Source: Albifimbria verrucaria
Taxonomy: Eukaryota > Ascomycota > Sordariomycetes > Hypocreales > Stachybotryaceae
Assembly (NCBI GenBank): GCA_020081605.1
Contig: JAHREC010000007.1
Span: 1,380,977-1,444,976, forward strand
Length of the DNA: 64,000 bases
Reading direction: 5' to 3'
This document shows, one piece after another, positions 23,663 to 37,583 of this stretch (the stretch's first letter is position 1; each line of letters starts with the position of its first letter). Below the pieces are notes generated by a model. That model ran no database searches, was not told the DNA's origin, and saw only the letters and a list, made by a program, of their open reading frames with translations. A program made the position numbers and the translations under genes.

Positions 23663-25889
23663 TATTTTTAATCTATATTATTTATAATTTTATATAATAT
23701 TATTTTCAATTAGATATATATATTATTAATACCTAAGATTTATTAGATTAACCTCTATATTTATCTAAAGAAATAATATATATATTATAGTATATTTAAT
23801 AATATATACTCTAATTAGTATATATATTATAATGAAGCTAAAAATTAATATAATAATTCTTTATTAACTTTATATAATTATATAAAGTAGTAAATATATT
23901 TATAATATAATTATAAGCTTTTATATAATAATATGATTCTACTTTACTTATATTTATATTATATATTTAATTTTACTTAATCTTAATAATATTATTATAT
24001 ATAATAATAATTTTAGTAAACCTAATATTATATTTATAAATATTAAAATAATATTATTGTTTTAATAATATCCTTATTTATACTCTATAATATCATTTCC
24101 TTTATATTATTTTATTTATATTTTGAAATAATGTAAATAATATATTTAGAAGTTTATTTATTCTTTATTATAGTTAAATATATTAAATACTTATTCTTAA
24201 ATAAACTATTATAATTTAATTTAAATACTCTCATTTATAGCTTCTTATATAACTATATATACTACTTTTATTTTTATTCTTTTATATTTTAATATATTTA
24301 TTATAAAATTATTTAATATATGAATATTAATAATATAAAGATTTAATATAGTTATTTTAATAATAATAATATAAATAAGGTATGTTATAAGAAATATACT
24401 AGATTTAATAATATTAAAATTAATAACAGTTTTTTTAATATTTATATTTATATAAATTCTGATAATATTTATTATATACTAGATTAAGATAAAATTTAAT
24501 ATGTATTAAAAATTAAGAATCTTCTACTAATAAGAACTTATATTTAATTAAATAAATATATAATAATATTAAGATCTTTATTAATCAATATAAATTATTA
24601 AATATTCTATATTTTATATTTATTACAGTTTTATCTAATAAAATAGTATATATATAGTATTAGCTTATTTAATAATAATCTTATATAAAATAGCTTTTTC
24701 ATTAAAAAGTTTTTATATTTAATCTTTAAGAATTATATAAAAATAAAGTAATATCGAGTATTCTTAAACTCTATAATAATCTTAATTATATAAATATAAT
24801 AAAATATAATAAATTAATATATAGTAAAATACTTATTAAACTTTATATATATTAATTTAAGATTTCGTTTTATTAATATATAAATAACATATTTTTAAAT
24901 TAAATATATATTCTTATAATTATAATAACATTTATTTAATATTAATATTATGATATTATCTTTACTTAATAATTAAATAATATTTAATATATTAAGGCTA
25001 TTATTAAAAGTATAATTAAATTAATTTAGGTTAATTTTATTATAAATTAGCTATAGATTATATAAATATTTTTAAATATATATATAAATACTTATATTAA
25101 TATAATATATATATATTTATAATTATATTTCTAGGAAAACATATTAAGCTATATCCTAAAAACCTAATTTAAAGCTAAAAATAATTATAGATAATAAAAA
25201 CTTTAAATATTATTATTAATTATTAAAATAGTATTATATTCTTTTTATTAATAATAATAGAACCCTCGGCTAATAATGAATTATTAATATATATTGTCTA
25301 TAATTTAATATAATATTATTTTAATTAAATTCATTTTATATATATTATTAATATTCAAAATCTCTAAGAATTCCTTTTATATTTATTTATACTCTAAAGT
25401 ATAATAATAATTTTTATATTATTATTATTTTTAACTTTAACTTAATATTATACTTATTATATAAATCTTAAAAAATAAAATATAATTTCTTTTAGCTTAT
25501 ATTATAAACTTAATCACCTATCTCTTAGGTAACGAGGCTATAATTATAGAAGAAATCTACTTTTTTCTTTATTTATTTATTTATTTATAATAAATAATAT
25601 AAATAAATAGATAAATTAAAAGTATATAATTTTAATTATTATAAGCTTTATATATTTGTATATAATTTTTATTTTTAATAATATTTATAATAATAATAAA
25701 CTTATAATAATTAAACTTATTTATATAATATTCTTTTCACTTAATATCTTATAGTAAATATTTATTCTGTTTATTATATATTAACTTATAGGATATTAAA
25801 TATTTAATATTATTATGTATAATACAATTAAAGAATAATTTCTAAATAATAGCGATATGATTATAGAAAAGCAATTTTATAAAAATTAA

Positions 25890-28544
25890 GGGACTAGCTC
25901 TATACCTACTATAAATCAATAAATACCCACCACTTTTATAGTAGAATAAAGCTAAGCTTTAATCTACATTTAATATAGAATTTTAATAAAGGACTTTAGT
26001 ATATTAATTTATTAATATTATTTACCTACCTCTAGGAAGTTATTTAGCTATATTATTAAATCTTATATATATTAATATAATTTATTTATATTAATTTATT
26101 ATTATTTATAAGCTTAAAGCCTAGTTTATATTATATTTATTTTATAGTTAATCTTTTAAATAATAATTTAATTAATATTTAATATTTTTTTATTTTTACT
26201 TTTCTATTATTATTATTTTAATTATTTGATATTAAAAAGTTTAAATTAATTATATAAATACATAAAGCTATTTATAGTATCTTTATTAATAATAAATCTA
26301 GAAAATTAAAAAAATAAAATTAATTATTTTATTAATATTATTATAATTATTTATAATAATTAATATATATTAATATATTTATAGTATTTTTATATTTATT
26401 TTATATATATTTAATTATAAAATATATTATAATTTAATTTTAATAAAAGTTATTTTTATTATAAATAATATAATAAATATAATTAATAATAATAATATAA
26501 AAATTATATTTTATTCTATCTTAAGTTATTTAAAAGTTTCTATATATTTAAATATAATTAACCTATATTTTAAGTTATTTTTTAATTAAATCTTTTTTAA
26601 TAATTATTAATTTAAAATAATCTAGGATTATAGTTTTATATTTTTTTATTTATATTTAATATTAATAATAATCTATATTTAATAATAATATAAGCTTTTT
26701 ATATTTATAAAAAAAATAAAAGAATAATAATAAAAAGATTATAAATAATAATAGATCTATAAGATTTAGATTTTTAATATTTTTAAATATTAATATTAAT
26801 ATTAAAATTCTTTAATAATTATTTAAGTTTATTTTATATTAATTTAAGATTAATAAAAGGATTTTTAATAATTATTTATATAAATAATATTTAATAAAAT
26901 AATTTATATTTTTTTTTAATAATCTTTTTAATTTAATAATTATAATTTATTTTATTAGAATAATAATAATTTCTTAAAAATAATATTAAAATTATTTATA
27001 ATAATAATAATATATTTTTAATTATTATATAGAATAATTTAATAATATAAATAATTAAATTATCTAAATAATAATATTTATTAATAAAATAAATAATTGA
27101 TTTGTTTTATAATTAAATATAAATTTTAAATATATATCTTTTTATATTTTTTAAATAATTAAAATTCTTAATAAATATAATAAATTATTTATTCAAGAGA
27201 TTTTTAAATAATTATTAATAAATATACTTTAAATAATATAAAATACCTTAAAGTTAATATTATATTTTATTTTCTTTATTATAGAGTTCTTTATTATTTT
27301 TTTAATAAAAGCTTTATAATTAAATAATTAATTTATATTTATATATTAATAATAAAAAAATATAATATTTTTTAATAATATATTAATATTTAATATTTAT
27401 ATTATATTAATATTTTAATTAATAATTATAGATTTTAATTTATTATTTAAAATTTCTTTAATAATATTATTATTTATATAATAACCTAAATATATAAAAG
27501 TTTAATTCTTTTATTTATAAAAATAATAATAATATAAAAGATTTTATAAATAAATATTATTTTATAAAGATTAAATATTAATATTTTATAATAATTAATT
27601 TTATATATACTATTAATAAATTAAATATTTAAATACTCCTTAAATAATCTAATATTAATTATTAAAATAATAAAAAATAAAAAAGCGAGCTTTTATTATT
27701 TATTAATTCCTAAAACTATACTTTATTCTTTATTTAAAGCTTATAAAATTAATTAAATAAATATTATATAAATATTTAATTAATAAATTATTTAAAATAA
27801 TATTATTAAAGGAAATTTAGGATACTTAATTAAATAATATTTTATATATTTTTATTATTATTTATATATATATATTAAAGAATCTACCTTAAGCTAAAAT
27901 TAGTTCTAAAAAAATAAATAATATTATAATATTTTTTCTTAATACTTTTCTTTTAATATTTTATAAATATTAATTAATTATTAAACTTATAATTATATAT
28001 ATTAATATTAAATAACTTTATTTATTAATAATTTATTTTCCTAAGTATAAATAATAAATAATAATTATATAGAGATATTATATATATTAAGTTTTTATTT
28101 GTTTATATTTTTTTATATATATTTTAATAAATATAAATATACCTTTAGGATTAAATAATTATTAAATAGATCTGCTTTTATTATAATAAATAATAATATA
28201 CTATAAACATATAATATTTAGTTTTTTTGATAAATAATAAGCTTAATATTAAATCTTTTAATAAACTTATTTATTAAGCTAAGGATAGCCTTATTAAAAA
28301 AATAATTTAGAACAATATTTATTATAAGAAATTATAATATAAATAGCTTTATATTAAACTAAAATAATTAGATGAGAGTAGTTACTAATATTCTATAAGA
28401 AGGGGAATACATAATATATAAGGATATATAAAGGTATATTTTTAATATAAATTATTAATAGTAGTTAATAATATCTATCCAGGGGTATAAGCTATAAAAG
28501 TGATAGGTATTTATTAAATTTATAGTAGGTATAGAGCCGCTCCT
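25890..28544 (+). mobile_element. 2.65-kb terminal-inverted-repeat DNA transposon (copy 2)
   Basis: The left end GGGACTAGCTCTATACCTACTATAAAT is mirrored at the right end (reverse complement AGGAGCGGCTCTATACCTACTATAAAT); the inverted repeats run for about 50 bp through AATAAATACC and CACTTTTATAG. The 8-mer AAAATTAA lies on both sides (25,882-25,889 and 28,545-28,552), which would fit a hAT-type 8-bp target duplication, although 8 bp in this composition is weak evidence. The interior is collinear with copy 1. No coding frame remains. Confidence 0.65.
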
Positions 28545-28685
28545 AAAATTAAAAAGCTTCTTAAATATAATATTTATTATAAATAATATTTATAAAGGGA
28601 TTATTCCTTTAAAAGTCTTGTTAAGAATATTTTTATCTTTAACTTTAATAATAATATTATTTAAGATATTATTAAGTATATATTA

Positions 28686-28897
28686 TGTTATAGAATAAAA
28701 TAACCTACTCTATAGTTTATAGTATATAAGCTATAAAATAAATTCTATAGTCTTAATAATCTTCTAGAATTAATTTAGAAATATATAACTAAAGCCTTAA
28801 GCTTATAAACTTTAATATTATAATATAAATAGAATTCTCTTAGAATATATATTATATTAATATTATTTATCTTTTTCTATACAATAATTATTATAAT
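28686..28897 (+). mobile_element. LTR, forward, with the least mutated 5' end
   Basis: Begins TGTTATAGAATAAAATAACCTACTC; the TG start survives here, whereas other copies read TA. Further conserved blocks are AAGCCTTAAGCTTATAAAC, TTATAATATAAATAG and TCTTAGAATATAT, ending in ATAATTATTATAATAA. About 230 bp of the following sequence matches the internal region after the LTRs at 37,584 and 46,010, so this is a 5' LTR of a truncated element. Confidence 0.6.
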
Positions 28898-29129
28898 AAG
28901 TTTAAAGCTTTTTCTCTTAACTTTTTAAAAATAATATTATTAAAATATAAAAATAATATTAATAATAATAAATTAATAAGAATATTACTTTTAATTAAAA
29001 ATATAATGAATTTTATATTATATATATTTAATAGATTAAATATAAATAAGATATTTATTAAAATTATTATTTTAATATAAAAATTAATATTAATAATAAA
29101 TAATATATCATATATTTCAAAACTTTAAA

Positions 29130-29372
29130 AAGCAATTTAAGAAAAAGTATTATAGTATAGAACTTCACTGGGACCCTAATATTCTAATAAGAACCTATAG
29201 TCATTATGCTTTATTTAAAATCAAGCACCATACTATACAGGTGTATCTATCTTATGCTGAATAGGATTTAGGGGCCCAATCTATCTATTATCTATGCTTT
29301 TACCTTAGTGGAGGCCTAGTATACTTTAAGATTGTACGATATATTGCTGTATATATATACTGTGAATATTGC
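29130..29372. other. Less mutated island left of the intact MITE
   Basis: Contains ACTTCACTGGGACCC, GGATTTAGGGGCCCAATC and TTACCTTAGTGGAGGCC, so it has clearly more G and C than its surroundings. It lies directly against the MITE target duplication. No coding frame or known RNA was found. Confidence 0.45.
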
Positions 29373-29382
29373 TATCTTTTTG

Positions 29383-29926
29383 AGAAGTAATAGGTGCACT
29401 ATAGTATTTTATTAGGTATATTATTTTTATTAAATGCATTATAATTATAGGGTGATCCTAGTAAGTATTCAAGATTTACTATATATAAAAAGGAAGTTAA
29501 TAGTATAAATACATATATAAAAATACATAGAAATAATAATAATATAATTTATTATATAAACCCTTTTATTTAATCTCCTAGATATTTTATATATTTATTT
29601 TCTTATTTTAAATAAGCTTTAAAACAGAAAAGAAAAGGAAATACCTTAATAGGATTATAAATACTTATCTATCTTAATCTATTATAAATCTTTAATAAAA
29701 CTAAAAAGAATAAGATTAAAATTCTTTATAATATATTTATTAGAAATATTATAGCATTTAATTTTTCTTTTTTTAATAGCTATTTTATTAGATTTTATAT
29801 TATTTTTAGATATTTACCTACTTATAGAGGGTAATTTCCTCCTTTCTTAAAATAGCTAGAAAAGGTGTTTTATTAATGAAATTTATAGTATACCTAATAA
29901 AACACTATAGTACACCTATCACTTCT
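29383..29926 (+). mobile_element. Intact 544-bp Mutator-like MITE with 10-bp target duplication
   Basis: The termini AGAAGTAATAGGTGCACTATAG and, reversed, AGAAGTGATAGGTGTACTATAG continue as inverted repeats to about 38 bp (TATTTTATTAGGTAT). The element is flanked by the identical 10-mer TATCTTTTTG at 29,373-29,382 and 29,927-29,936. A 9-11 bp duplication is typical of the Mutator superfamily. There is no coding frame, so it is non-autonomous. It is less AT-converted than most neighbours, which suggests relatively late arrival. Confidence 0.8.
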
Positions 29927-32571
29927 TATCTTTTTGAATGTTATAATTCCTTTAAGACTTTTAACTGGGTATAGTTTAATATCGAAGAACTGAATATTTA
30001 GCTATAAAACTAATTATTAACTATTAACTATTCATATTAAATATTTAATATTAATTATTATTTATATTATTATTATACTAAAGGATAATTAAGAATAAAT
30101 ATTAGAGATAGTATATATATATATAATAAAAAGTATTAAAGCCTTATTATTATTTATATATTTATTTATAATATATAAATATTTTTTATTATATATAAAT
30201 AATTAAATAATATTTAATATATTATAAATTAATTATTATATAATTAATATCTTAAATAGTTATTTATTAAAGCTTTAATATATTCCTTAAGTATTTATAG
30301 ATATTTTTATAATATATTATTATTATTTAATTTAAATAAAAAATAAAATTCCTTTTTATTAAGTATAATTAATTAATTATATTTATATTAATTTATTAAT
30401 TAAAATTAAGGTTTAGGTTTTTACCCTATCTATTATACCTTATTTTTAGTAATTTTTAATCCTTATATTAATATTTTATTTTTATTATTAAGGATATATA
30501 AGATTATAATAAAGATTTAAGTAATTTTATTAAGATTAATTTTTTATTTTTAATTTATATATTATATTAATCTTTAATATAATATATATATTAAATTTAA
30601 TTATATTTATTATATATTAGATTTTTATTCATTTATTATAATTAACTATATATATACACTATAGATTATAATTAATATATTTTAAGATTTAATTTTAATT
30701 TTAATTAATTATAAATTTATATTAAAATAATTTCTTTATTCTTTATTCTATATATTTATGTTAATTATATTATTAATATTATAAATCCTTAAATAAAGTT
30801 ATTATATGTATATTTTAATAATCTAAAGTATAAGGTATTTAATTTTTATTATATTTAATATATACTTATTTTAAAATATTTTATTAATATTTTAGTTTAT
30901 AATTAAATTAATAAGCTCTTTTAAATTTTAAATCTTTTATTTTTTATAAATTAATTTTAATATTATTTTAAAGATTTTTTAATAATTAAATTATATTTAT
31001 ATACATAAATTTATAATAATCTATAATTGAAATGCTCTTAAATATATTAATAAATAGAATAATATTTTAATAATAATATATATTTTTATAATAAAGAATT
31101 CTTTTTAATTTATTAATATTTAATAAAAAGATCATTATTACTTTAAGCTTAAAAGTTAAGAAAATAAAATCTATATTATTGAATTTTGTATTTTTATTAT
31201 AATTATTATATAATCCTTTTAAATTATATAAAAAAAGTTTATTTTTATTAAGTTTATTTATATTTATAATATTATATATAATCTATATTATTAAAAAAGA
31301 AATTATATAAATTTAATATTGATAGGCTTTATTATTATTAATTTTTATAATTTTTATATTTTTAATTATCTCTTTAATTATATAAATAATAATTAAATTA
31401 TTTCCTTTAATATAGATCTTTAAAGTTTAATTATTCTTTATTTAATATATTTAGATTTTTAATTAATTTATTTTTATAATATTTACTATAAATCCTTTTG
31501 AATAATTAGTTATTTTACTTATCATTTATTATTATTAATATACTTATTAAGCTTTTATACTTTATTTTATAGCTATTTATTTATTATCTTAGGTTTTTAA
31601 ATAATAAATTATAATATTTTAAAACTTTAATGAAAATTCTTTATTAAATTTAATCTTTATAATTATTTTATATTTATATAATTTATATAAAATAATAATA
31701 AAAATATTTAATCTAAGAATTCTTTTATTCTATATTCTAAATATTTTAAATATATATGAACTTTTTAATATTATAATATTAAATAATATATTTAGTATTA
31801 TAATTATTATTAAACCATTACTTTATTTATTAATATTTTTTTATAATAAATTTACCTTTTATTATATTTATTAATTATAAATATACTCTTTTTTAATAAT
31901 ATTAATATTATTAATTTATATAATATAATAACTAATTTCTTTATTAAAATTTTAATAAAATTATAATTATTTAAATTAAGATTAGCCTTATAGCTTTTTT
32001 ATTTATATTCTATTAATCTTATATTCTTTAGATATTAAATTATTAATATTAAATACTTAATTAATATTTAAGGAGTATAAGAATCTTTATTTAATATAGG
32101 ATTTAACAATAATATATAATATTTTTTTATTATCCTTAAATAATCCCTATAAATTAAATTACTTTAATTAATTAATTAGTAATATTTTTTATAATTAATA
32201 TATTATTTTATAATAAAGAATAAAAATACTTAAATAAATTATTTATTAGATAATTATTTATATAGTAAATAAATTAATATATTAATAAAATAGAATATTT
32301 ATCAAGATTATATATTAATAAAAATTATTCTATTAAATAAAAGGCTTAATAAATAAAGTATAATATATTTATTTATATTTATTCAATATTCTATAAATAT
32401 TAATAGTAAGATTAATTAATTAACGAAAAAATTTAATAGTTTATTAATTAATTATATAGATAATTAAAATAATTATAAATAATGAAATAATGAAATAATA
32501 TTAAAGGTTATATAATTATTATTAATTATTATATAGATCTAGATAGATAATATATATATATATTATATTTA

Positions 32572-32770
32572 GATATATATCGTAGGGGATATATATATAG
32601 AGAGGCCTTCAGGCATAAATATAATAAAGATAACTTAAACCTTATATATCTAAACCGACGTATCCGGATCCATATAATAATAAATTGACTTAGATATATA
32701 GAATTTAAATTACCTTTTATTATATTTATACTTATAAGCCCCTGTATATATATATCCCTACGATATATAT
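32572..32770. mobile_element. Foldback element with 82-bp inverted arms
   Basis: The arms 32,572-32,653 and 32,690-32,770 are near-perfect inverted copies (ATATATATCGTAGGGGATATA..AGGCATAAATATAATAAAGATAACTTAAA). They are separated by a 36-bp loop with the unmutated CCGACGTATCCGGATCC. The structure would form a long hairpin. Related single arms occur at 33,150-33,237 and 33,641-33,725. Confidence 0.65.
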
Positions 32771-33149
32771 TTATATAATATATATATATATATATATATT
32801 ATAAAATTAAAATTAAAAAATAAATATTATATAATTAAAATTTTATTAAAATGATATTATACGTTTAATTATTAATTAAAATTAAAAATAATAAATTTAA
32901 AACTAAGGGCATTTTGAATTTAAAATATATTATTATTTTTAAGAAATATAATATTTAATCTAAAAAGTTATAATATTTTTTAAAAGAAACTTAATATTAA
33001 TATAAAAAAGTTATGAAAATTATTTTTATATTTAATTATATAATTAAGTTATAATTATAAAATAAAATAAAAGAAATATTTAAATATAAAATTTAAAATT
33101 TGAAAAAATAAAGAGTGGAGATAATAATATATAAATGTAGATAAATTCG

Positions 33150-33237
33150 TTTAAATATATAACGTTTAGGTTATCTTTATTATATTTATACCTAAAGCCC
33201 TCTTTATATATATATCCCTATAATATATATTTATATA
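33150..33237 (-). repeat. Single foldback arm, reverse
   Basis: The reverse complement reads TATTATAGGGATATATATATAAAGAGGGC and then TATAAATATAATAAAGATAAC, matching the arms at 32,572-32,770. No partner arm is adjacent. Confidence 0.55.
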
Positions 33238-33640
33238 TTATATATGTATTTATTAATTACTCTTTATAAATAATAAAAACCCTATTCTTATAGTATATAA
33301 TAAAAAAATAAACCGATTTATTATTTATGATTATAATATTTTTATTATCTTTTATGATTATTATTTATTATTTATATTTTTATTAATCTTTATTTATTTT
33401 TAATACTTTTAATAAATTTATTTATATTTATTAGTAAAAACTTATATATTAATCTCTTAGAGTATTATATTAATATTATTATATTAATATTATTATATAA
33501 TAATATTAATTTAATAATATCTTATATAATATATATATATATAGTTATTTATTTTATATTATAATATAATATAATATATTTATTAATTCGTTTATTTGAA
33601 ATTATAATAAAATAATATATATATATATATATATTATATA

Positions 33641-33725
33641 TTAATATATATTATAAGGGATATATATATTAAAGGCCTTTAAATATAAATATTATAAAAT
33701 TAACTTGAACTTTATATATTTAAAC
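33641..33725 (+). repeat. Single foldback arm, forward
   Basis: Reads TATTATAAGGGATATATATATTAAAGGCC.., then AACTTGAACTTTATATATTTAAACTAATCTATCTAAATC, matching the first arm plus the loop of 32,572-32,770 with transitions. Together with 33,150-33,237 it may bound a 0.58-kb element. Confidence 0.5.
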
Positions 33726-34209
33726 TAATCTATCTAAATCTATATAATAATTAATAGTAATTATATAAGTTTTGGCATTCTTATATTATATAATGCATTT
33801 ATATTTATTCTAATTATTTATATACTTAATTAATATATTATTAAATTAATAAGCTTATTAATTAGTATTTATATAAATATTAATAGAGTATTTTATCTAT
33901 ATTAATAAATATATTATATTTAATATATAAAGCTTTTTACTTTGAAAAATAAATGTTATTAGTCTATAATCTGCATAGATATTATTTTATATAAATGTAT
34001 TAATTTATTTATTATATAAATAATTTATTAATTAAAATTCTAATAAAGGAATTATTTATTATATTCTATAAATTAATAATATTAATTAAGTTAAAAAGAA
34101 AGATTATATTTATAATTAATATATAAAATAAAAAATAAATTTATTAGAAAAAGTATTAATAAATATAATAATAGTATATTAATTATTACAATTTTTAATA
34201 TATTATTCA

Positions 34210-37050
34210 GTATAATAATATTAAGAAGCTTATATTTATATATCTATATAAAGCTACTTATCTACTAGCTTTAAAATCCTTACTCTCCTCATTTAATAGA
34301 TATATAGGATTATCAAGAGTATAGTATATAATTAAAATAATAGTATATTAAATCTTATTTATTTAAATAAAATTATAATAATAAATATAAATAAGATTAA
34401 TTAAAGCTATTAATAAAATATAGATTATTAAATAAATAATGAATATAATATATAAATAATTTATAATTATATTAAAATAATTCTTAATATAAAAATTTAT
34501 TTTATAAATTTATTATATATTAAAGTCTTTAAATATATTATTCAGTTTATATTATAAGAAGTTATTAAATTAATTTAAATAATTTTTTAAATAATCTTAA
34601 AGAAATTTATAATTATAATTTATATTTATATTAAAAATATATTAAAATTATTTATATTTAATAGATTTAAGAATAATTCTTTTAAATTATATTATAATTA
34701 AATTTAATATTTTTATTACAATATTAATTTCAATAATATTTTTAATAAATCTTAATATTATAAATTAATTTATATTATAAAAGTATATAATTAAAAATAA
34801 TATTATTAATATAAAATTATTTTTATTTTAAGATTAAAAAGTCTTTATAAAATATATTTATAAATTTAAACTTTAAATTAGTCTTAAATTATATATTATT
34901 ACTTTAAAAATAATAAATAAAGCTTTTAAAAATAATTTTATAATAATTTTATATTAACTTTAAAATAAAAATTAAAAATAATTTTTAATAAAATATAATT
35001 TTATATATAAAAATAAAAATTTAAATTTAAAAAATATTTAATTATATTAAAATTATAATTATAAAAGATTTTATTATAATATTAAAAAGATTATATTATA
35101 TTTAAAATATTAAATTAATAAACTTTAAAGAATTTATTAAAAAATTAATAAAAATGAATTTATATATATATTATAAATATAAAATTAATATAAAAAGAAA
35201 CTATATATAATATTATTAATAAATCTAAATATTTTAAAGAATATTAATTAATTTTATAATAATATAAATATAATATAATCTTAATTATTAAAATATAAAC
35301 TATATAAAAATTAATTATATTTATTAAATATTATAAATATTATAAATAAATATATATAAAAAAATTATATTCTAGAATTAAAGTATAGTTTATATATATA
35401 TATATATATAATATTTATAAAATATAAATATTTATTTTATAATAAAAAGTTTAATATTTAAATAATATATTTTTATAAAAAGAATATATAATTTAGTTTT
35501 ATATTTATATTATAATAATTATAAAAAAATATAAAAATATTTATTTATTAATTTTAAAATTTTAAAAATTTAAAGATTTATTAATTTTTATAGATATAAT
35601 TTAAAATATAAAGTTATTTTTTTATATATACTATAATAAATTTAAAATTCTTTTATAGAATCTAATTAATTAATAATTAAATATTAATATTTATAAATAA
35701 TATTACTTATATTATAATAAATATATAATATTCTATATATATACTAAATATTATAAATTTAATTTATAAAAATCTTTTTTATATTAAATTAAATAATTAT
35801 ATATTCTATTATTTTAAATTTAAAAATCTATAATAATCTTATTATTATTTATATAAGAAAAAGAAATTAAATATAATATATAAAATATTATATATTTTAT
35901 TATAAATAAGTAATAATATATCTTTATTAAGATTCTTAATTTATATTTTTTATTATAAACTATATAAAATTAATATATTATAATTAATAAAGGTTTATAT
36001 ATATAAATATATAAATTTTATTTCAAGTTTTTTTAGTTTAAAATATAATTATCAAAGTTAAATTAAATAAAGAAAATAATATTATTTATTTAAATTAGAT
36101 AATTAAAGGCTTTAAAATAAAAAAATAAATATTAATAATATACAATAATAATTTTAATTATATTATAAAAATATTTCATATTATAATTATTATTTATTTT
36201 ATTATATATTTATATTATTATTATAATATAATAAATAAAAGAAAGTATTATAATTAAAGTAATAATTTATATTATTATATTCTATATTACTTTTCTTTAA
36301 AATATAAATATATTAATTAATAAATTATATTATATATTAAACTTTATATAAAAATTAAATTAAATTAATGAGATTTATTTTTATAATCAATATAAATATA
36401 TTATATATTTTATTTAAATATATATAAAATAAATATAAAATAAATTCATATTAATTTTATTTTAATTAAATTTATAAAAATTATATAAATATTTAATATA
36501 TACTTATATAAAAACTTAAATAAAAAATATATATTATAAAAATCCTTATTAAGTTTATTTAATAATAATTTATATTAATTAATTTTATTATAATTATATA
36601 AAATATTTTATTAATTATATTTATAAATTATATATAAAACCTTCATTTATTATAAGCTTATTCTTAAAAATATTTAATTATATATTTGATATATTCTCTT
36701 AAAGAAATATTAAATAAAATAATTTTAAATTATACTTAGTATATATTATATAATATTAATTAAAACCCTTATAATTAAATTAAAAATCTTAATCTTTGAT
36801 TTATAAATTAGTAAAAAATTATATATTTTAAATATTATAGAAATCTATAAAAACTTGAATTCTTTTTATATTATAATTATTAAACTTATAATAATTTTTA
36901 AATAAATATAAAAAGCTAAAAAAAAAAAAACTATAAGAATTTTATATATATTAAAACTATAATTAAATTTTAAAAGCTAGTTTAAAGAAATTTAAATTAT
37001 ATTTTTTAATTTGATACTTATAAGCTAAATATAAAAACATCTAGGATAAT
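34210..37050 (+). mobile_element. Multi-kb repeat family C, copy 2
   Basis: Matches copy 3 in order: ATATCTATATAAAGCTACTTATCTACTAGC near 34,240 with its counterpart near 57,690, GAGTATAGTATATAATTAAAATAATA near 34,318, AGTTTATTTAATAATAATTTATATTAATTAA near 36,552, and ACTATAAGAATTTTATATATATTAAAACTA near 36,930. It is about 1.6 kb shorter than copy 3 between the same anchors. Confidence 0.5.
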
Positions 37051-37059
37051 ATAATATAA

Positions 37060-37545
37060 GGTTTATATTATTATTAATTATATATAAGTTATTAATACTT
37101 TAATATTAAACTTTCTTAATTTTAAGCTTAAAAATACTATAAATAGTATTATATATATATATAATAAATTCTAATTCTTTAATATTAAATAATTAAGACT
37201 TTATTATTTATAGTTATAATAAGAATTTAATTTATATATTAGTTAATTTATTATTAAATAGGTTTTTATTTAATAATTATATTAATAGCCAAGGCGTAAA
37301 AAATTAAATAATAAAAAATTGTTTTAATTAATAATATATAAAAAATAATATATTATATCAAATAATCTTAATTAATTTCTTAATTGATAATATTTATTAT
37401 AAATAAAATATATTAATATAAAGATAATTAAGATCTCTATAAATAATTATAATAAATTAATAATAAAAGCCTTAGCTTTATTAATTATAAGAATAATCAA
37501 TAAATATTAGAATTATAGTAGACATAGAGTATATCCCTATTATAT
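37060..37545 (-). mobile_element. Truncated inverted end of the 2.65-kb TIR element
   Basis: The reverse complement matches 16,038-16,500. It starts at the terminal TATACTCTATGTCTACTATAATTCTAATATTTATTGATTATTC and runs through TTCTTATAATTAATAAAGCTAAGGC. The rest of the element is missing, cut off near family C copy 2. Confidence 0.5.
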
Positions 37546-37583
37546 AATATTAATGAGATTCTAATATTCTTTTTTCTTTCTTC

